Source: Clytia hemisphaerica (taxonomy: Eukaryota; Cnidaria; Hydrozoa; Leptothecata; Clytiidae). Taken from it: DNA of 64,000 nucleotides. The position numbers and the translations under genes are program-made. The notes below the pieces were generated by a model that was not told the DNA's origin, ran no database searches, and saw only the letters and a program-made list of their open reading frames with translations. Below, one piece after another: positions 54,101-64,000 of this stretch. Position 1 is the stretch's first letter. Every line of letters starts with the position of its first letter. Location of the stretch: NCBI GenBank assembly GCA_902728285.1, contig CACVBU010001117.1:992001-1056000 (forward strand), written 5' to 3'.

Positions 54101-57100
54101 AATTGACTATTCTTTCTTCGGATATTCATATCTTAGAAATTATATTTACTTCATCAAGGCTCGATGTACAATTTCTATTTAGAGGAATCTATTAGCGAGA
54201 TTATGTATCTGGAATTCTCTACGGCTACGGCTAAAGCGGCGAAGGGAAATGGCGAGTAAGTCAAGTAATGGCGGGTGAAAGCAAGTTCGATATTTGACGT
54301 ACGGCATTATGTCGGCTTTGCTTATACGGTGTTTTGGTGTTTTTCCCGTACAGAGCAAAGTAGACAACGATATGTCGCCTTTGGTGACGACCCGCATGGG
54401 CAGCCCCGCAACCGTAGCCGTAGAATATCTCCGATACATAATCTCGCTATTATTAGACAGGGGTGTGATGAAATGAATGAAATATGTCAAATTTCAATAA
54501 TCAATCGGCGGCCCATTAAGTTCTCAGTTCCATCGAATAAGATCACTAATCCTGGCTTTAGGTGTGACCACTCCTATCCATGAAAAATCATTGGATTACC
54601 TCAACCCAGTACCTTTAGAGTGAAATTCTTACCTGAATATTCTCATTCTTCCTTGGTATTTTGACTTTCTTTGCATTTTGAACCATTTCAACGCCCATGG
54701 CGGTAACATAACGCCCATGTTCACTTTCACTTTGGTGCAGGCCACCAACTGCCATGTAGGCATCACCTATAGTTTCAACCTGAATTCGAAAATGAAACAA
54801 ATGATTTCGTATTAGAAATAGAAATATAAAGTAAAATTCAAGAGAAAATTCCATAAACATCCTGGTTTGCAATTGGAGAAACTGGATGTTTATTTTCTTC
54901 GAAATACTTTAGTCTTTAATTTAGTAAAGCAGGGAGGCCTATATGCTTTTATAGGTTCTTGTTCATGTCGTTCGTTCACCGCAAGTGTGTTGGCAATTTT
55001 GACTTTAAAGGCATTCAAAATAAACCTCTGTTTCGATTTCCAGACCACTATTCTTTTAACACAAAACGTAGGAGCGATCCTGCTTCAAAGTCAAAAAGAA
55101 GAAAAAAAGCCGTACGGGAAGAAAACAAACTTCTAGGTAGGTTTTTTCTACTACTGTAAAAGAAGTTTTTGAGTAAAACTGATGTTAATGAATAATGCGT
55201 AGCAAACATCAAAATGTTAAAAACATAACTAAAAGTTTCATGCACTGATTGTACGTAAGTGCATGAAACTTTTAGTTATGTTTTTAACATTTTGATTTTT
55301 GGAAAATACATAAAACTGATGTTAAATTAGTAGTCTAGTTCTAGACTAAAATAAACCTGAAGCTATTAGCCATAATATGTAGTGTTCTTGAAACTGTGGA
55401 ACAACCTTTACCTTGTAATTTTGATATTTTTCACAGAGCAAATCGAAATTGATGTACAGCTTGTTCAACATGACAGTCACTTCTTCAGGATCGCATTGTT
55501 CACAGATAGACGTAAAACCAACAATATCGGTGAATAAAATTGTTACAGATTCGGTGGTTACCGTGGGAACAGGCTGGTTACGCATTAGTTTATCAGCCAC
55601 ATCTTTCGGGAACATCTCATCGAGAATAGATTCTGTATTGATTCTACCTAAAGCAAGTTCTTTAGATGTTTCTTTCAATCGATTGGTCATGATTTGGAGT
55701 TGATTTTTTAGCGTTTCAACAGAATGTTTTTGTTCGCCTACCAATAAAACTTCACGTGTGACGTCATGCAATGGGATATCACTTAAGAACAGGTTACTTT
55801 GACCGTTAAAATGCTTCAAATAATCTACTTTTGGTGAACCAATAAACCAAAGGCTTTTAGAACTCTCCAAAAATGAAAATTGTCCTTTCAACACAAGGCC
55901 GGCAATTTCGTTTTCAGCAACTTCACTGTCGACGAATTCTCGGCGTAACGAAACGACAAATGAAGTGTTCAAGTTTTTACGAACCATTGAGTAGGTAAAG
56001 TCTATGGCTGGTTCATCGAGTTGAAAATAAGTTTGAACATGATTACCGTAATTCCGTATAAATTGTTCCAGTAAGCGATTCAAAGAGTCTCCTAATTGTG
56101 TTATTTCTAATTTATCATTCAATATAAAATGGAATGGAAATACACGATCCATAACGTCAGGTTCTAAGATGAGATCCTTGCATTTACCGGACATTTGCAG
56201 TTTAGACAAAGATGGTTTCTTGATCAATGACGTAATAGCTTTGATTTCAACGATAGAGTAATCTTTGGGATCGCTTCGTTCTTGTTTAAGACTGACACGA
56301 CTTCGAATTCCGAAAAGATCTAAAGCAGCCCGTTTAATGAATCCGATCATAAAGTATTCTAAACTTTTGTTTCCCAGGCTAGATTGAATGTACATCGATA
56401 AAGTCTTTTTATCGTTCGTTGCATGAATAGAAGGTGGAAATTCGTCAGGGATCTTTTCAATTTTGTGGATGTGTTTTCGAATATCGTCCATGTTATTGAT
56501 AAAGTCGGTGAGATTGGTTGCAATAGATTTGAGGATACCTCCGTATTTCTCCGAGCAATATTCATAATACTTCATACCATATTTACTCAACAGCAATTTG
56601 AAATTAACAACTGTAAAGGAAAGATGAGAAAAATGAAAGATTTTTGTTTGAACAGAAAAAATACCTTAAATTCAATTGATGTACTTGGGAAAAACAGGCA
56701 AAATAATAGGCAAAGTCCTTTTCTTAGATCTTCGAAAATTTCTGAAAAAAATGAGTATCTGTAATGACACTAAATCACAAAGATTCCTCAAAGGGTTATG
56801 TATACGAAGTACAGGGCATGAAAAAACTTGGCTTAGAAGGTTAAGGTAGTTGGAAAAAAACAAGAACAAAAAAAAAAAAAAAAAAACACAAAGTATGTAA
56901 CATACGTAAATGTTTAGCAGCGGCGTTCAGAACTTTATCGGTAATTTCATCATCAAACATGATATGTTTTGCATTCTTAAACATATTCTTCTGTTCCTTG
57001 GTAAGTTTCAACGATCTCCTGAAAATGATGATGGAGATATTGTCAAAATTATCCAACGATAAGTGTACAATTAAAGCTGAGAGGAACTAAACAGTTGACA

Positions 57101-57463
57101 GTCAAATAATCTTGAACTAAGAAGCGAATAAAATATTTTAAGGGTGAGAATAATTTTCACGCTTGATACAAAAATACAGTAGAGTCTCTTTAACTCGAAC
57201 CACTATAACTCAAATGTCTCCTTAACTCGAACAAGTTTTCAGGTCCCTTTAGTTAACAATGCCTTATGAACCTTACTCTTTAACTCGAACAAAGTTGTGT
57301 TCCCTGAGGTTCGAGTTATGGAGACTCCACTGCACATTATTTGGAATAACCTCCAGCAAAAAAAAATAAAGAAAAGACAGGAAACTTACGTAATTTCAGT
57401 CCATTTATCGTTGCCGTACTCTTTGGTGATAAAGATGTAAAGAAAATGGTTAAAGTAACCAAA
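48168..57463 (-). CDS. Soluble guanylate cyclase, alpha-type subunit
   Basis: Minus-strand exons in coding order: 57463-57390, 57018-56906, 56610-55412, 54779-54633, 49127-48973 and 48555-48168; phases agree at each join, about 690 residues. The first visible exon ([17 protein letters not shown]) aligns with residue 2 onward of the HNOB domain, so the start codon is in an unseen upstream exon. HNOBA follows ([13 protein letters not shown] in the form [20 protein letters not shown]), a coiled linker, then the cyclase domain: [13 protein letters not shown] and [13 protein letters not shown] with both metal-binding Asp, and [19 protein letters not shown]. The last pattern and the Asp pair are those of alpha subunits. 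The beta heme-ligand His position reads Arg (DDIRKHI) and the YxSxR pocket motif is absent, as expected for alpha. It needs a beta partner to make cGMP. A Ser/Arg-rich tail of about 90 residues follows. Confidence 0.9.
48718..48931. repeat. TTATAAGAAC-family element
   Basis: CTTTCTATAAGAACATTTTA at the left and CTGGTTCTTATAAAAAAGAG at the right, in the last intron of the guanylate cyclase gene. Same family as 13422-13763. Confidence 0.6.
49128..50151. other. Guanylate cyclase intron 4, right-hand part: no gene seen
   Basis: AT-rich sequence. Degenerate GGAATTAATTTTTGTGG / GGAACTAATTTTCGCGG words around 49190-49410 suggest an old repeat. Nothing else recognised. Confidence 0.5.
50160..50265. 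repeat. P element left terminal inverted repeat
   Basis: 106 bp, complement of 53550-53655. Contains two copies of the palindrome TGACGTCA (50197-50204 and 50243-50250), spaced 46 bp apart. Confidence 0.95.
50319..53327 (+). CDS. THAP-domain P-element transposase, frame broken twice
   Basis: Exons 50319-50589, 50828-52557 and 52732-53327. Exon 1 encodes the THAP zinc finger: [24 protein letters not shown], a Trp in [10 protein letters not shown], and [13 protein letters not shown], matching C-x4-C ... C-x2-H. Exon 2 begins with a Pro-rich linker and continues with the RNase H-like core: [12 protein letters not shown] and [11 protein letters not shown] hold candidate catalytic Asp residues, and [16 protein letters not shown] holds the candidate Glu. 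Exon 3 ([14 protein letters not shown] to QKVLKLKEK) is the usual C-terminal part. Within exon 2 the frame shifts once near the T run 51822-51825 and again near the C run 51857-51860; both behave as one extra base. Without them the length would be about 864 residues. Probably inactive, unless these are sequencing errors. Confidence 0.9.
53550..53655. repeat. P element right terminal inverted repeat
   Basis: 106 bp, complement of 50160-50265, with TGACGTCA at 53565-53572 and 53611-53618. It follows the transposase stop codon by about 220 bp. Confidence 0.95.
53664..54193. other. Guanylate cyclase intron 4, left-hand part
   Basis: AT-rich intronic sequence between the P element and the inverted-repeat element at 54194. 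No coding or repeat signal recognised. Confidence 0.5.
54194..54448. mobile_element. GC-richer inverted-repeat element
   Basis: AGCGAGATTATGTATCTGGA at the left and TCCGATACATAATCTCGCT at the right, continuing inward as CTACGGCTACGG / CCGTAGCCGTAG. The 150-bp interior is visibly more GC-rich than its surroundings. No target duplication or known protein. Confidence 0.65.
55208..55296. repeat. Perfect 38-bp hairpin in guanylate cyclase intron 3
   Basis: Left arm 55208-55245 (starting ATCAAAATGTTAAAAACATA) and right arm 55259-55296 are exact complements around a 13-nt loop. It lies 116 bp past the end of guanylate cyclase exon 3 (plus-strand 55412), inside the intron. Confidence 0.95.
57177..57332. 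mobile_element. Pogo-like MITE in guanylate cyclase intron 1
   Basis: TA-CAGTAGAGTCTCTTTAACTC at the left and TTCGAGTTATGGAGACTCCACTG at the right with several inner CTCGAAC words. The right-hand TA has become CA. Same family as 41783-41919. Confidence 0.78.
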
Positions 57464-59244
57464 CTGAAAAATACAGAAAGCAGAAGAAATTCCTCATTAA
57501 ATTGTTCTATTAAAACTTGGGATAAGATTTAAGAAATACGTGGACAAGGAAGCCTAGAGGATAGCGATCACTTGAATGATAGCCAATCGACGTGCCTAGA
57601 AAAAGATCCACTTCTAAAATTCTATACATATATCCATGGCAATTATTTGAATCACTCCCGACCTGTTGCCGTCTATCTATCATAGGAGTGGAATATGGTA
57701 TTATCTAAAGCGAGTTTAGTCTAAAAGGTAAAAAACGACGAAAACTTTTTTAAGGGGTAGCTGTTGTTGTACCTCTCTCCTTACAACATTTTCCTTCTTC
57801 AACTTAGTTTTTCCCGAGGTTAACGGCGACAACATCGTCCATAATCGGGAATTATCAGATAAGGAAAAGCTGAGGAAAAATTAACCATGGGAGAGGGCGC
57901 TGGTAGTAGAGAAGTTGGGAAAAAGAAGGGAAATAACACACATGAATCTGTCAGCATTTAGAGTATAGATCACTTATCGGAAAGATCAAAAAGAGAGCAA
58001 AGTAATATATCACTGTAAAAGGATAGTTTAGTGACTTTCGTGCTCTTTTGTGGATTGCCTACACTCTTAAAACATACTCTGAATTCCTTTGTGATAGGTC
58101 AGAGGGTGAATGTGCTATGAAGCAATGTCATAACATTGATATTTGTTGTAAGTTTAAAGTGATGTCGAATTTTGCTAACTGAATGAGATAGAAAACTGGT
58201 CTTTCTCAAATTTTGTAGCTGATAGCGTCTAGTCTAGTACTACGAGGGAAAGGAAAGGACAGACACGTGATGTCTATATCTGTATGATGAATCTTAGAAA
58301 AATATTACTTCAGGCATATTTATCAATTTGAAAAGTTGATTTCCTGCTGACGAAAGAGAAAGAACCACATACTCTTAAACCATGTGGGATAAAAAGTCTA
58401 GAATAAGTTCAAGTGCACAAAAAATCAAAAAAAGGAAATCATCAAAAATTGTTGTTAAAGTAGTTCCGGAAAAATCATGAGATGCGTCCCTTCCGTTACT
58501 TAATCTCTTGTGGTCTCTCGATAGGAAATCAAGAAATATACAGGAAAAGTCATATTTGAAACACAAAAACCTCATTCAGACAAATGCCAAACGCGTGTTT
58601 TATTAAGACATAAGACTTTAAGAAGTAAGGTTTTGTTATTTTTCCAGTAGTTTTACCATAAAGAATCTAAAAATAGTTACGAAACCCCTTGAAAGCTTCA
58701 ACAAAATCTGATGGTAGCTCTCTTGTCATTATTTACAGTGTAAGGTAATGATTGTGCAATCGTATGGTAGGAGATACTTGACCTTAAATAAGCACATGAA
58801 GTTGTTTCTCTTATGCTGTAAAGGGAGTTTTTCCTCTAAGACTATTTCAGCTGCATTTGATTTGGGAACAGTGGTAAACATTTTAGCTGTCAAAATTCGG
58901 GTTACTACAATATAAGACTAAAACTAGCCAAAATAATGGGCTGTTCTAAAAATTTTCCACACCCTGGACGAACCTTTTCAAGTCAAAATGAATTTCTTTG
59001 AAATGTGTTAATGCCCCCTGGAAAATAGCAAAATTTGCAAAAAAGAGCCTGGAAAAAGTTATTTTCATGTATTAAAGTGAGGGTGGACGAACTAATATCA
59101 GTTGTTTACCCCCTGCCAGGAAAAGTTCGTCCACCCCCCTGTATGGTTATAAAATGGAATGACCCAATTGAGCTAAGAATTTCCAGCTTCTATCTTTTAA
59201 GATCGTAAAATTCCTATATATCAAGGGAACATATTCATCACGTA
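57464..59244. other. Region upstream of the visible guanylate cyclase exons
   Basis: Must contain, or lie before, the exon with the start codon; on the minus strand ATG-GTAAAA near 58659-58650 is one possible short first exon but is unsupported. 58960-59145 has diverged inverted ends (CCTGGACGAACCTTTTC / GAAAAGTTCGTCCACC). Confidence 0.4.
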
Positions 59245-59255
59245 ACCTACTACAT

Positions 59256-60291
59256 TTTATTTTTATTTTTTTTTTTTTTTATTTATAAGTAATGACACGA
59301 ACATAGAATACAAACACTAAAAGGTTCCAGCCCTCCCGCAAAAAACCGCTAGATTATACCGCCAGGAGAGAGGAACCTTATAAAAAGAAAAACGAGAAAG
59401 AAAAAAAAACAATAGAAAACTTAGGCAAAATTAAACAAAAAACAAACTAAATGAGCATTGTGAACAATCAAAACAACGGACCCTCGAATCGACCGGTATC
59501 TTGGATAAATTTTACGGTTATACTTATTATATCATGATTTAGGTTGTTACTAAAATTCGAATCCCCAAAGAGAAGTATTCTGGAAAGTATTCTTGGGTTT
59601 AATGGTAGCAAGCATATGTCAAGTTGAAGAAGGCTGTCAAACATTACATGTCTATCATCGGAGAAATAGAGAAATCAGAGCAATGCATCAGAAAATGCTG
59701 TGTAGTTTCGATAGAGTTATTTCGACAGTTGCAAAAAGGATCAAATGTGTCTGCAAAATTGTGTTTGAATTTATGTTCCCGAAGATGACTGAAGTCGACC
59801 CTTAAACGGTTAAGTAGAACCACACCTCTATTGTTATCAAGTCTGAAAACCGAATTGGCATTGGGTTTTAAGAATCTGAGTATCGCGGTTTTGAAAAGAG
59901 AGATTGAAGGAAGATTTCGTATGTTATTCTCGTCCAGGTTATTCCACTCACTGATACAAAAAGGAAAAAAGGAAGCACGATATCGTTCGGTTCGACAAAA
60001 GGGTGGCACAAAAGGAGGTCTAATCCTACGTCTTCCACCAGCCTCCTCATCTTCATCTTCATCAACCTCCTCCCCCCTCTGGGGAGGAAGGATATTAGAA
60101 AGATAAGTTGGCGCAAAGCCATTAATTATCTTATAGAAGAGAATAAGTCTGCGGCTAAGTCGCCTGTCCGCTAGACTTTCAAGACCTAGCTCAAGATAAA
60201 TTTTTTCTCTAGATGTTCCTCTGAAACATCCTGTTATCGCAAGACAGGCATTGTATTGAATTGATTCGATTTTTTCAGAGAAAGTGGAATT
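59256..60291 (-). mobile_element. 5'-truncated LINE retrotransposon with poly(A) tail
   Basis: Flanked by an 11-bp target duplication ACCTACTACAT (59245-59255 and 60292-60302). On the minus strand it starts inside the reverse transcriptase frame and ends in an A-rich tail next to 59256. Coding shows IQYNACLAITGCFRGTSREK, LADRRLSRRLILFYK, FFPFCISEWNNLD, FKTAILRFLKP and LSHLREHKFKHNF-like (FSHLREHKFKHNFADTF), the conserved tail of CR1/L2-type LINEs. This is a classic truncated insertion by target-primed reverse transcription. Confidence 0.92.
59468..60291 (-). pseudogene. LINE reverse-transcriptase C-terminal fragment
   Basis: Open from the truncation point to a stop at 59644. Just before that stop the family similarity moves into another frame (MFDSLLQLDICLLP ... 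ILLFGDSNFSN ... RFEGPLF then stop at 59468), so one indel near 59665 separates the two parts. An acidic run (DEDEDEE) near 60050 is unusual for this region. Confidence 0.85.
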
Positions 60292-60513
60292 ACCTACTAC
60301 ATGCTACTACTATTGGCAGAATCCTTATAAATCAGCTTGGCACTAAATTCTACTCCTACAACTATCAATTTCGTTGCCAATATTACTGAGATAAGGTAAT
60401 TATTGCTGGGAATTAGTGCGGGAGTTCTTCCTTGTTTCGTTTTTCACTCATTAACAGTAACACAACCAGCTCTCTGAATTCAAATTAGTTGGTATTTAAT
60501 TCAAAGAAAATCC

Positions 60514-60942
60514 TAGGCTGCATGCATCCCCAAATTAGTTTTGATATAGGGGATGCAAATCGGGCTCTGATATCGCTTCCGAGAAAATTACCGAATAGCT
60601 ATGTATTTTGCAGAATTTTGGCGACTTGTATTTTTCAAAAAACTCGATGTGTATTGTTTGAGTTATTTGATGACGTAAATAGAAATCAAATAAAGATTCA
60701 AATAAAAGGAACATATGGCTAGAAATCTCTCTTTCTCCTCTATTTCTTTTTGTTTATCGAAATTAATTGAATTAGCAAACAAAACTCTCAAGATAACAAA
60801 AGACGACAAACTGTCAATCAAAGTTCACTATCATTCAACTCTTTTTTTGGTTAGCAGATTTTTTGCTAAGTTCGGAACGGTTTTGTGAGCCTGATTCGCA
60901 TCCCCTATATCAAAACTTATCAGAGGGGATGTGTGCAGCCTA
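60514..60942. mobile_element. Mutator-like nonautonomous element, 9-bp duplication
   Basis: TAGGCTGCATGCATCCCC at the left and GGGGATGTGTGCAGCCTA at the right, then inward TTTTGATATAGGGGATGC and its complement. AGAAAATCC is duplicated exactly (60505-60513 and 60943-60951). 9 bp is typical of Mutator-like elements. 429 bp without transposase. Confidence 0.85.
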
Positions 60943-61489
60943 AGAAAATCCCTATTGAATATTGAACTGAAAAAGTTCGAATAATGGTAAAATAATGCAT
61001 TCTAAAACCAAGACACGGATTTTTTCAAAGAAACGACAATTTTATCGATCTAATGAGTCTTAATTAGAAATAAATATCCCATGCCGCAAAACTAAAAGAA
61101 AATACCATGGGAATAAAAACTAGCAAAATTTATGATCTGATACTTGCAATCTATATCACGTAGAAACTTTTACCTTTCGATATTATTTTTGTAATTGGTA
61201 TAAATGACTCTCCCCAAAACATGACCAATATTAAAATTTAATTTAAAAGGTTTAATTGAAACATTTTCACACGATCAATTTATGGTAGATGCCTCCTAAT
61301 TATAGATTGATCTCGCAATAGAGCACCTTATTTAGGTAAAAGTTAGAATCAGCTTTGAAAACAGTAGATGTTCTTTCTACCAATGACCATAACTTTTGTA
61401 AGTCATATACATTGGAAATTGATGGAATTCATCCTTGAAATTAAGGCAAGGGAGATGCATACATGACTACATCATTTTAAAATAGATCT

Positions 61490-61662
61490 TATCAGAGTTT
61501 TTGATTTTTCTAAAAAAGCGATGCATTGTGGGAATGTTTCGGGGGTGTTGCAATAGAAATCTCTTAGGAATTCCTCGAGGGAATTCTATTGTAATACCCC
61601 CGAAACAATCCCACAATGCATCACTGTTTTAGAAAAATCAAAAACTCCCATAAGATCTATTT
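61490..61662. mobile_element. Hairpin MITE
   Basis: AAATAGATCTTATCAGAGTT at the left and its near complement at the right, continuing inward as GATGCATTGTGGGAATGTTT and AAACAATCCCACAATGCATC. The centre holds GGAATTCCTCGAGGGAATTC. Nearly fully palindromic. Confidence 0.82.
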
Positions 61663-62200
61663 CGTGCCACGACCTGTCTGTTATTAGGATTTTGAATCAA
61701 TTTTAGGGATGGCTTTTAATTAAGTGGTGGAAAAATATTTCTGTTATCAAAAACACTTTTAAATGACCTGCTTCCGATTTTCGAGAGGTGAGAAGATATT
61801 TGTTTGTATTATGTGTGTTGTTGTGTTTCGAGTTCGACCCACTCAAAAACTTTATAAGCCACACCGAGCAAGCACTGAGTTTATTTGCTTGACGTTTAAA
61901 CAATTTTAAGCTAAATATAATTCTCGATGGATTTGAGTTCACGTTTCATAGAAACTCCAATGTTTCTATCCTCAGTTTAAAGTGGAACATTAGTTCCTGT
62001 TTAACTTGGATGAAAATCTGAAATGGTTATTTATGAAATATTTCTAAAATAATTAACCATATAAAACAGATTTAAACAGCTTTTTAAGATAAATTTGAAT
62101 GGTTAAAAATAGTTTCAAGTGGTCAAGGACATAAGAGCTTTCCAAATAAAATCAAAATCAAAATTCCTATAATCCCTTGTAAATTATGGCGCTTACTATG

Positions 62201-62706
62201 CACATTTTCTATAAGAACATCTAAAAATTTAAACGCCTTCAGATGTTCTTAACTATTTTTAAATTTCTAAGCATAAATGTTCTTAAACTGTATGTCGCTA
62301 TTTTTGAGAGTATTTTTGTGTAATTTCTTATCGGGTGTTTTAGAGTCCGCAAAGAATTGAAATGGGCTCTTCCAGAAAAAATCCGTTCATGGGGGGTGGA
62401 GGATGAATTGTCCAGGGGTATTTTAAAAATACCAAAAAATTGCAATGTCCAGGGGGTAAATTCCAATGCCCAGGGGTAATTTTTTGTGTCCAGGGGGTTG
62501 ATTTGATGTTTGTCCAGGGGTATAACCCGTGTCCAGGGGGTTAAAAATCAAAATGTCCAGGGGTGATTCATGAAAGAAATAATATATCCTCCACCCCCCA
62601 TGAACGGATTTTTTTCTGGAAGAGCCCAATGTTCTTAACTCGCGTTAAATATTTTGACAATCGAAGCCTTATATTCTTATATGGTTTGTTCTCATAAAAA
62701 AACGTG
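62201..62706. mobile_element. TTATAAGAAC-family element with nested MITE
   Basis: CACATTTTCTATAAGAACAT at the left and TTGTTCTCATAAAAAAACGTG followed by TA at the right. The middle (62363-62628) is a separate inverted-repeat element. Confidence 0.65.
62363..62628. mobile_element. MITE with GTCCAGGGG array
   Basis: TGGGCTCTTCCAGAAAAAAT at the left and ATTTTTTTCTGGAAGAGCCCA-like complement at the right (arms about 42 bp, through CCACCCCCCATGAACGG). The interior has seven GTCCAGGGG-type words, all on the plus strand, spaced 19-38 bp apart. Confidence 0.82.
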
Positions 62707-62777
62707 TATATGGGTAAGTGTTTAACATAGGCTGTATGACGTTTTGTTTGATTGTTTCAGGTCAAAAAACATCAGCT

Positions 62778-62875
62778 CCCAGCTGGCACACAACGTTGTT
62801 TCAACGTTCATCTAACATTATATGGACGTTGTGAACGTTAGATAAACGTCGAAAAAACGTTGTGTGCCAGCTGGG
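62778..62875. mobile_element. MITE with CCCAGCTGGCAC ends, copy 2
   Basis: 98 bp, CCCAGCTGGCACACAACGTT at the left and its complement at the right. It matches 3891-3997 almost base for base except for a short AACGTC indel. The flanks offer only CT/CT as a possible duplication. Confidence 0.82.
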
Positions 62876-64000
62876 CTGTCATACAATCCTAGCAAACTCG
62901 AACCCAGCCCCCGTGGCTTTACTAAGGACTCAGTAGGCTCTTGTATGTGAAACAATTTCAATTCTTTGGCATTCATCACTTCATGACTGATTTTCTTTGA
63001 GTCCCACGCCTTTATTTACAAAATCGCTAAACTTTTTTTGTGTGAAAACATAAACGTATTGGTAATATAGAGCCTTGAACGCGGCATACTCATTTTGAAA
63101 CACTTCAAGTTTTGAAGAGACATAACTAATAATGCGAATAGATTTTGGAGTGTTTTTTTTAATACCACTGTTTTCTAACTGTTCAAGGAGATTCTAACTC
63201 CGGCAAAAAATTTTGATAGAGGTACTTCAAACTTTTAAAGCTTCCAAAAACAAAATACTCCTGTATTTTAAATACCGACTTGGAGAGATCTTGGTATTTC
63301 TATGCATGTATTTACAAGCATTATGTAAAGATTATTATCTATAATCCCTTTAAGGAATTCAGCCTTCTTTTCCAACAATTGTTTGTTTAATCATCTATGA
63401 TAGCAGCTCTGAAACTGAAAAGTATGCAAAACTACAAGGATAAATGCCTGTTTTCGTTTATTTTCGTAAGGAAGTGAAACCCTAGTAAATGTACATTACA
63501 ATTTGATCACATTGCTAACAAGGAAATCGAAATTTCTAAAGGAAACTCAAGTGCATCATATACAATTATTAGTCGACCCTTGTTGTATACGCTGCAAAAT
63601 ATGTAGACTCTTTTTATAAGAACAACGAGGCTCAAAAAGGCCAAAAAAATAAGTACAACTTCACATAAATACGCCTATTTTTAATTAATTTTTGGAGTCA
63701 AAGTAGTTAAAAATTGGGTGCAAAGCCTAAAATATTTAAATTTTCAAAATATAAGAGCAGTATAAGAACAATTTAAAGCACAATTTTTTACAAAATTTAT
63801 TGCTTCCTATAGAATCCTCAATTGACAGGACGTAACATAGGTATTACTGGAAGCAAGGTTGTCAAAAGACACCAATATCTATTGTACGTTCAAAACAAAC
63901 AGATTGTAAAAAAACATACAATTATATAGTTGTTCAAATCGGAAGCTAAATTTGATACCCTATCATTAAATCTCTCAAAACATAAGATCCTTTTGATAGA
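62876..64000. other. AT-rich terminal region, no gene seen
   Basis: Contains one TTATAAGAACAACGAGGCTC repeat end at about 63615 and a TATAAGAACAATTTAA word near 63760, of the same family as 13422-13763. No coding signal on either strand. Confidence 0.5.

Noticed and set aside
58650-58659. First exon of the guanylate cyclase (ATG then GTAAAA on the minus strand)
   Set aside because: Such a short pattern is expected by chance several times in this region; no other support.
60489-60722. 77-codon frame at a possible gene start
   Set aside because: It spans the border of the 9-bp-duplication element, so it is assembled from unrelated sequences.

Overview
The window looks like nuclear DNA of an invertebrate animal. 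It is AT-rich by eye and its genes are split by many spliceosomal introns. A soluble guanylate cyclase subunit and a TMEM26-type membrane protein point to Metazoa. Much of the non-coding DNA is transposon-derived: a P element, a LINE tail, a Penelope-like fragment, a tRNA-headed SINE and many short inverted-repeat elements (MITEs). I cannot name the species; a sponge, cnidarian or other marine invertebrate would fit.

Positions 592-31347 (+) hold one giant gene whose 5' end lies outside the window. I can thread 28 exons through it with splice phases that agree at every junction, giving about 3,670 codons. The product is a predicted cell-surface protein: Ig-like and HYR-like modules, an FN3-like module, a long run of CARDB-like domains, PPC-like and IPT-like modules, YD repeats with a full RHS core, a domain in the position where bacterial RHS proteins carry their variable tip, and a 'DPNDIIGP' domain typical of bacterial surface proteins. 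After these come an EGF module, a beta-rich stalk with an RKRR site and a C-terminal membrane anchor. From the HYR modules to the DPND domain the order resembles giant bacterial CARDB/RHS proteins. The EGF, stalk and anchor look like animal additions. This is the most notable object in the window.

Downstream on + are a small Cys-rich gene with a 6-kb first intron (33923-40751) and a six-exon TMEM26-family gene (42132-46735). On the minus strand, converging on TMEM26, is a soluble guanylate cyclase alpha-type gene (exons from 57463 down to 48168). Its fourth visible intron contains a 3.5-kb P element (50160-53655) with 106-bp terminal repeats that look identical and a perfect 8-bp target duplication GTCTGGAA. 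The transposase has a THAP domain, but its frame is broken twice, at a T run and a C run. From 57.5 kb to the end I see no host gene, only a 5'-truncated LINE and several MITEs.

At least ten MITE families can be delimited by terminal inverted repeats, often with target duplications (2, 4, 6, 8 or 9 bp). Several sit within 30-90 bp upstream of an exon of the giant gene, and some are nested. All gene models are manual and rest on splice consensus and reading frame; no transcript or database evidence was available.
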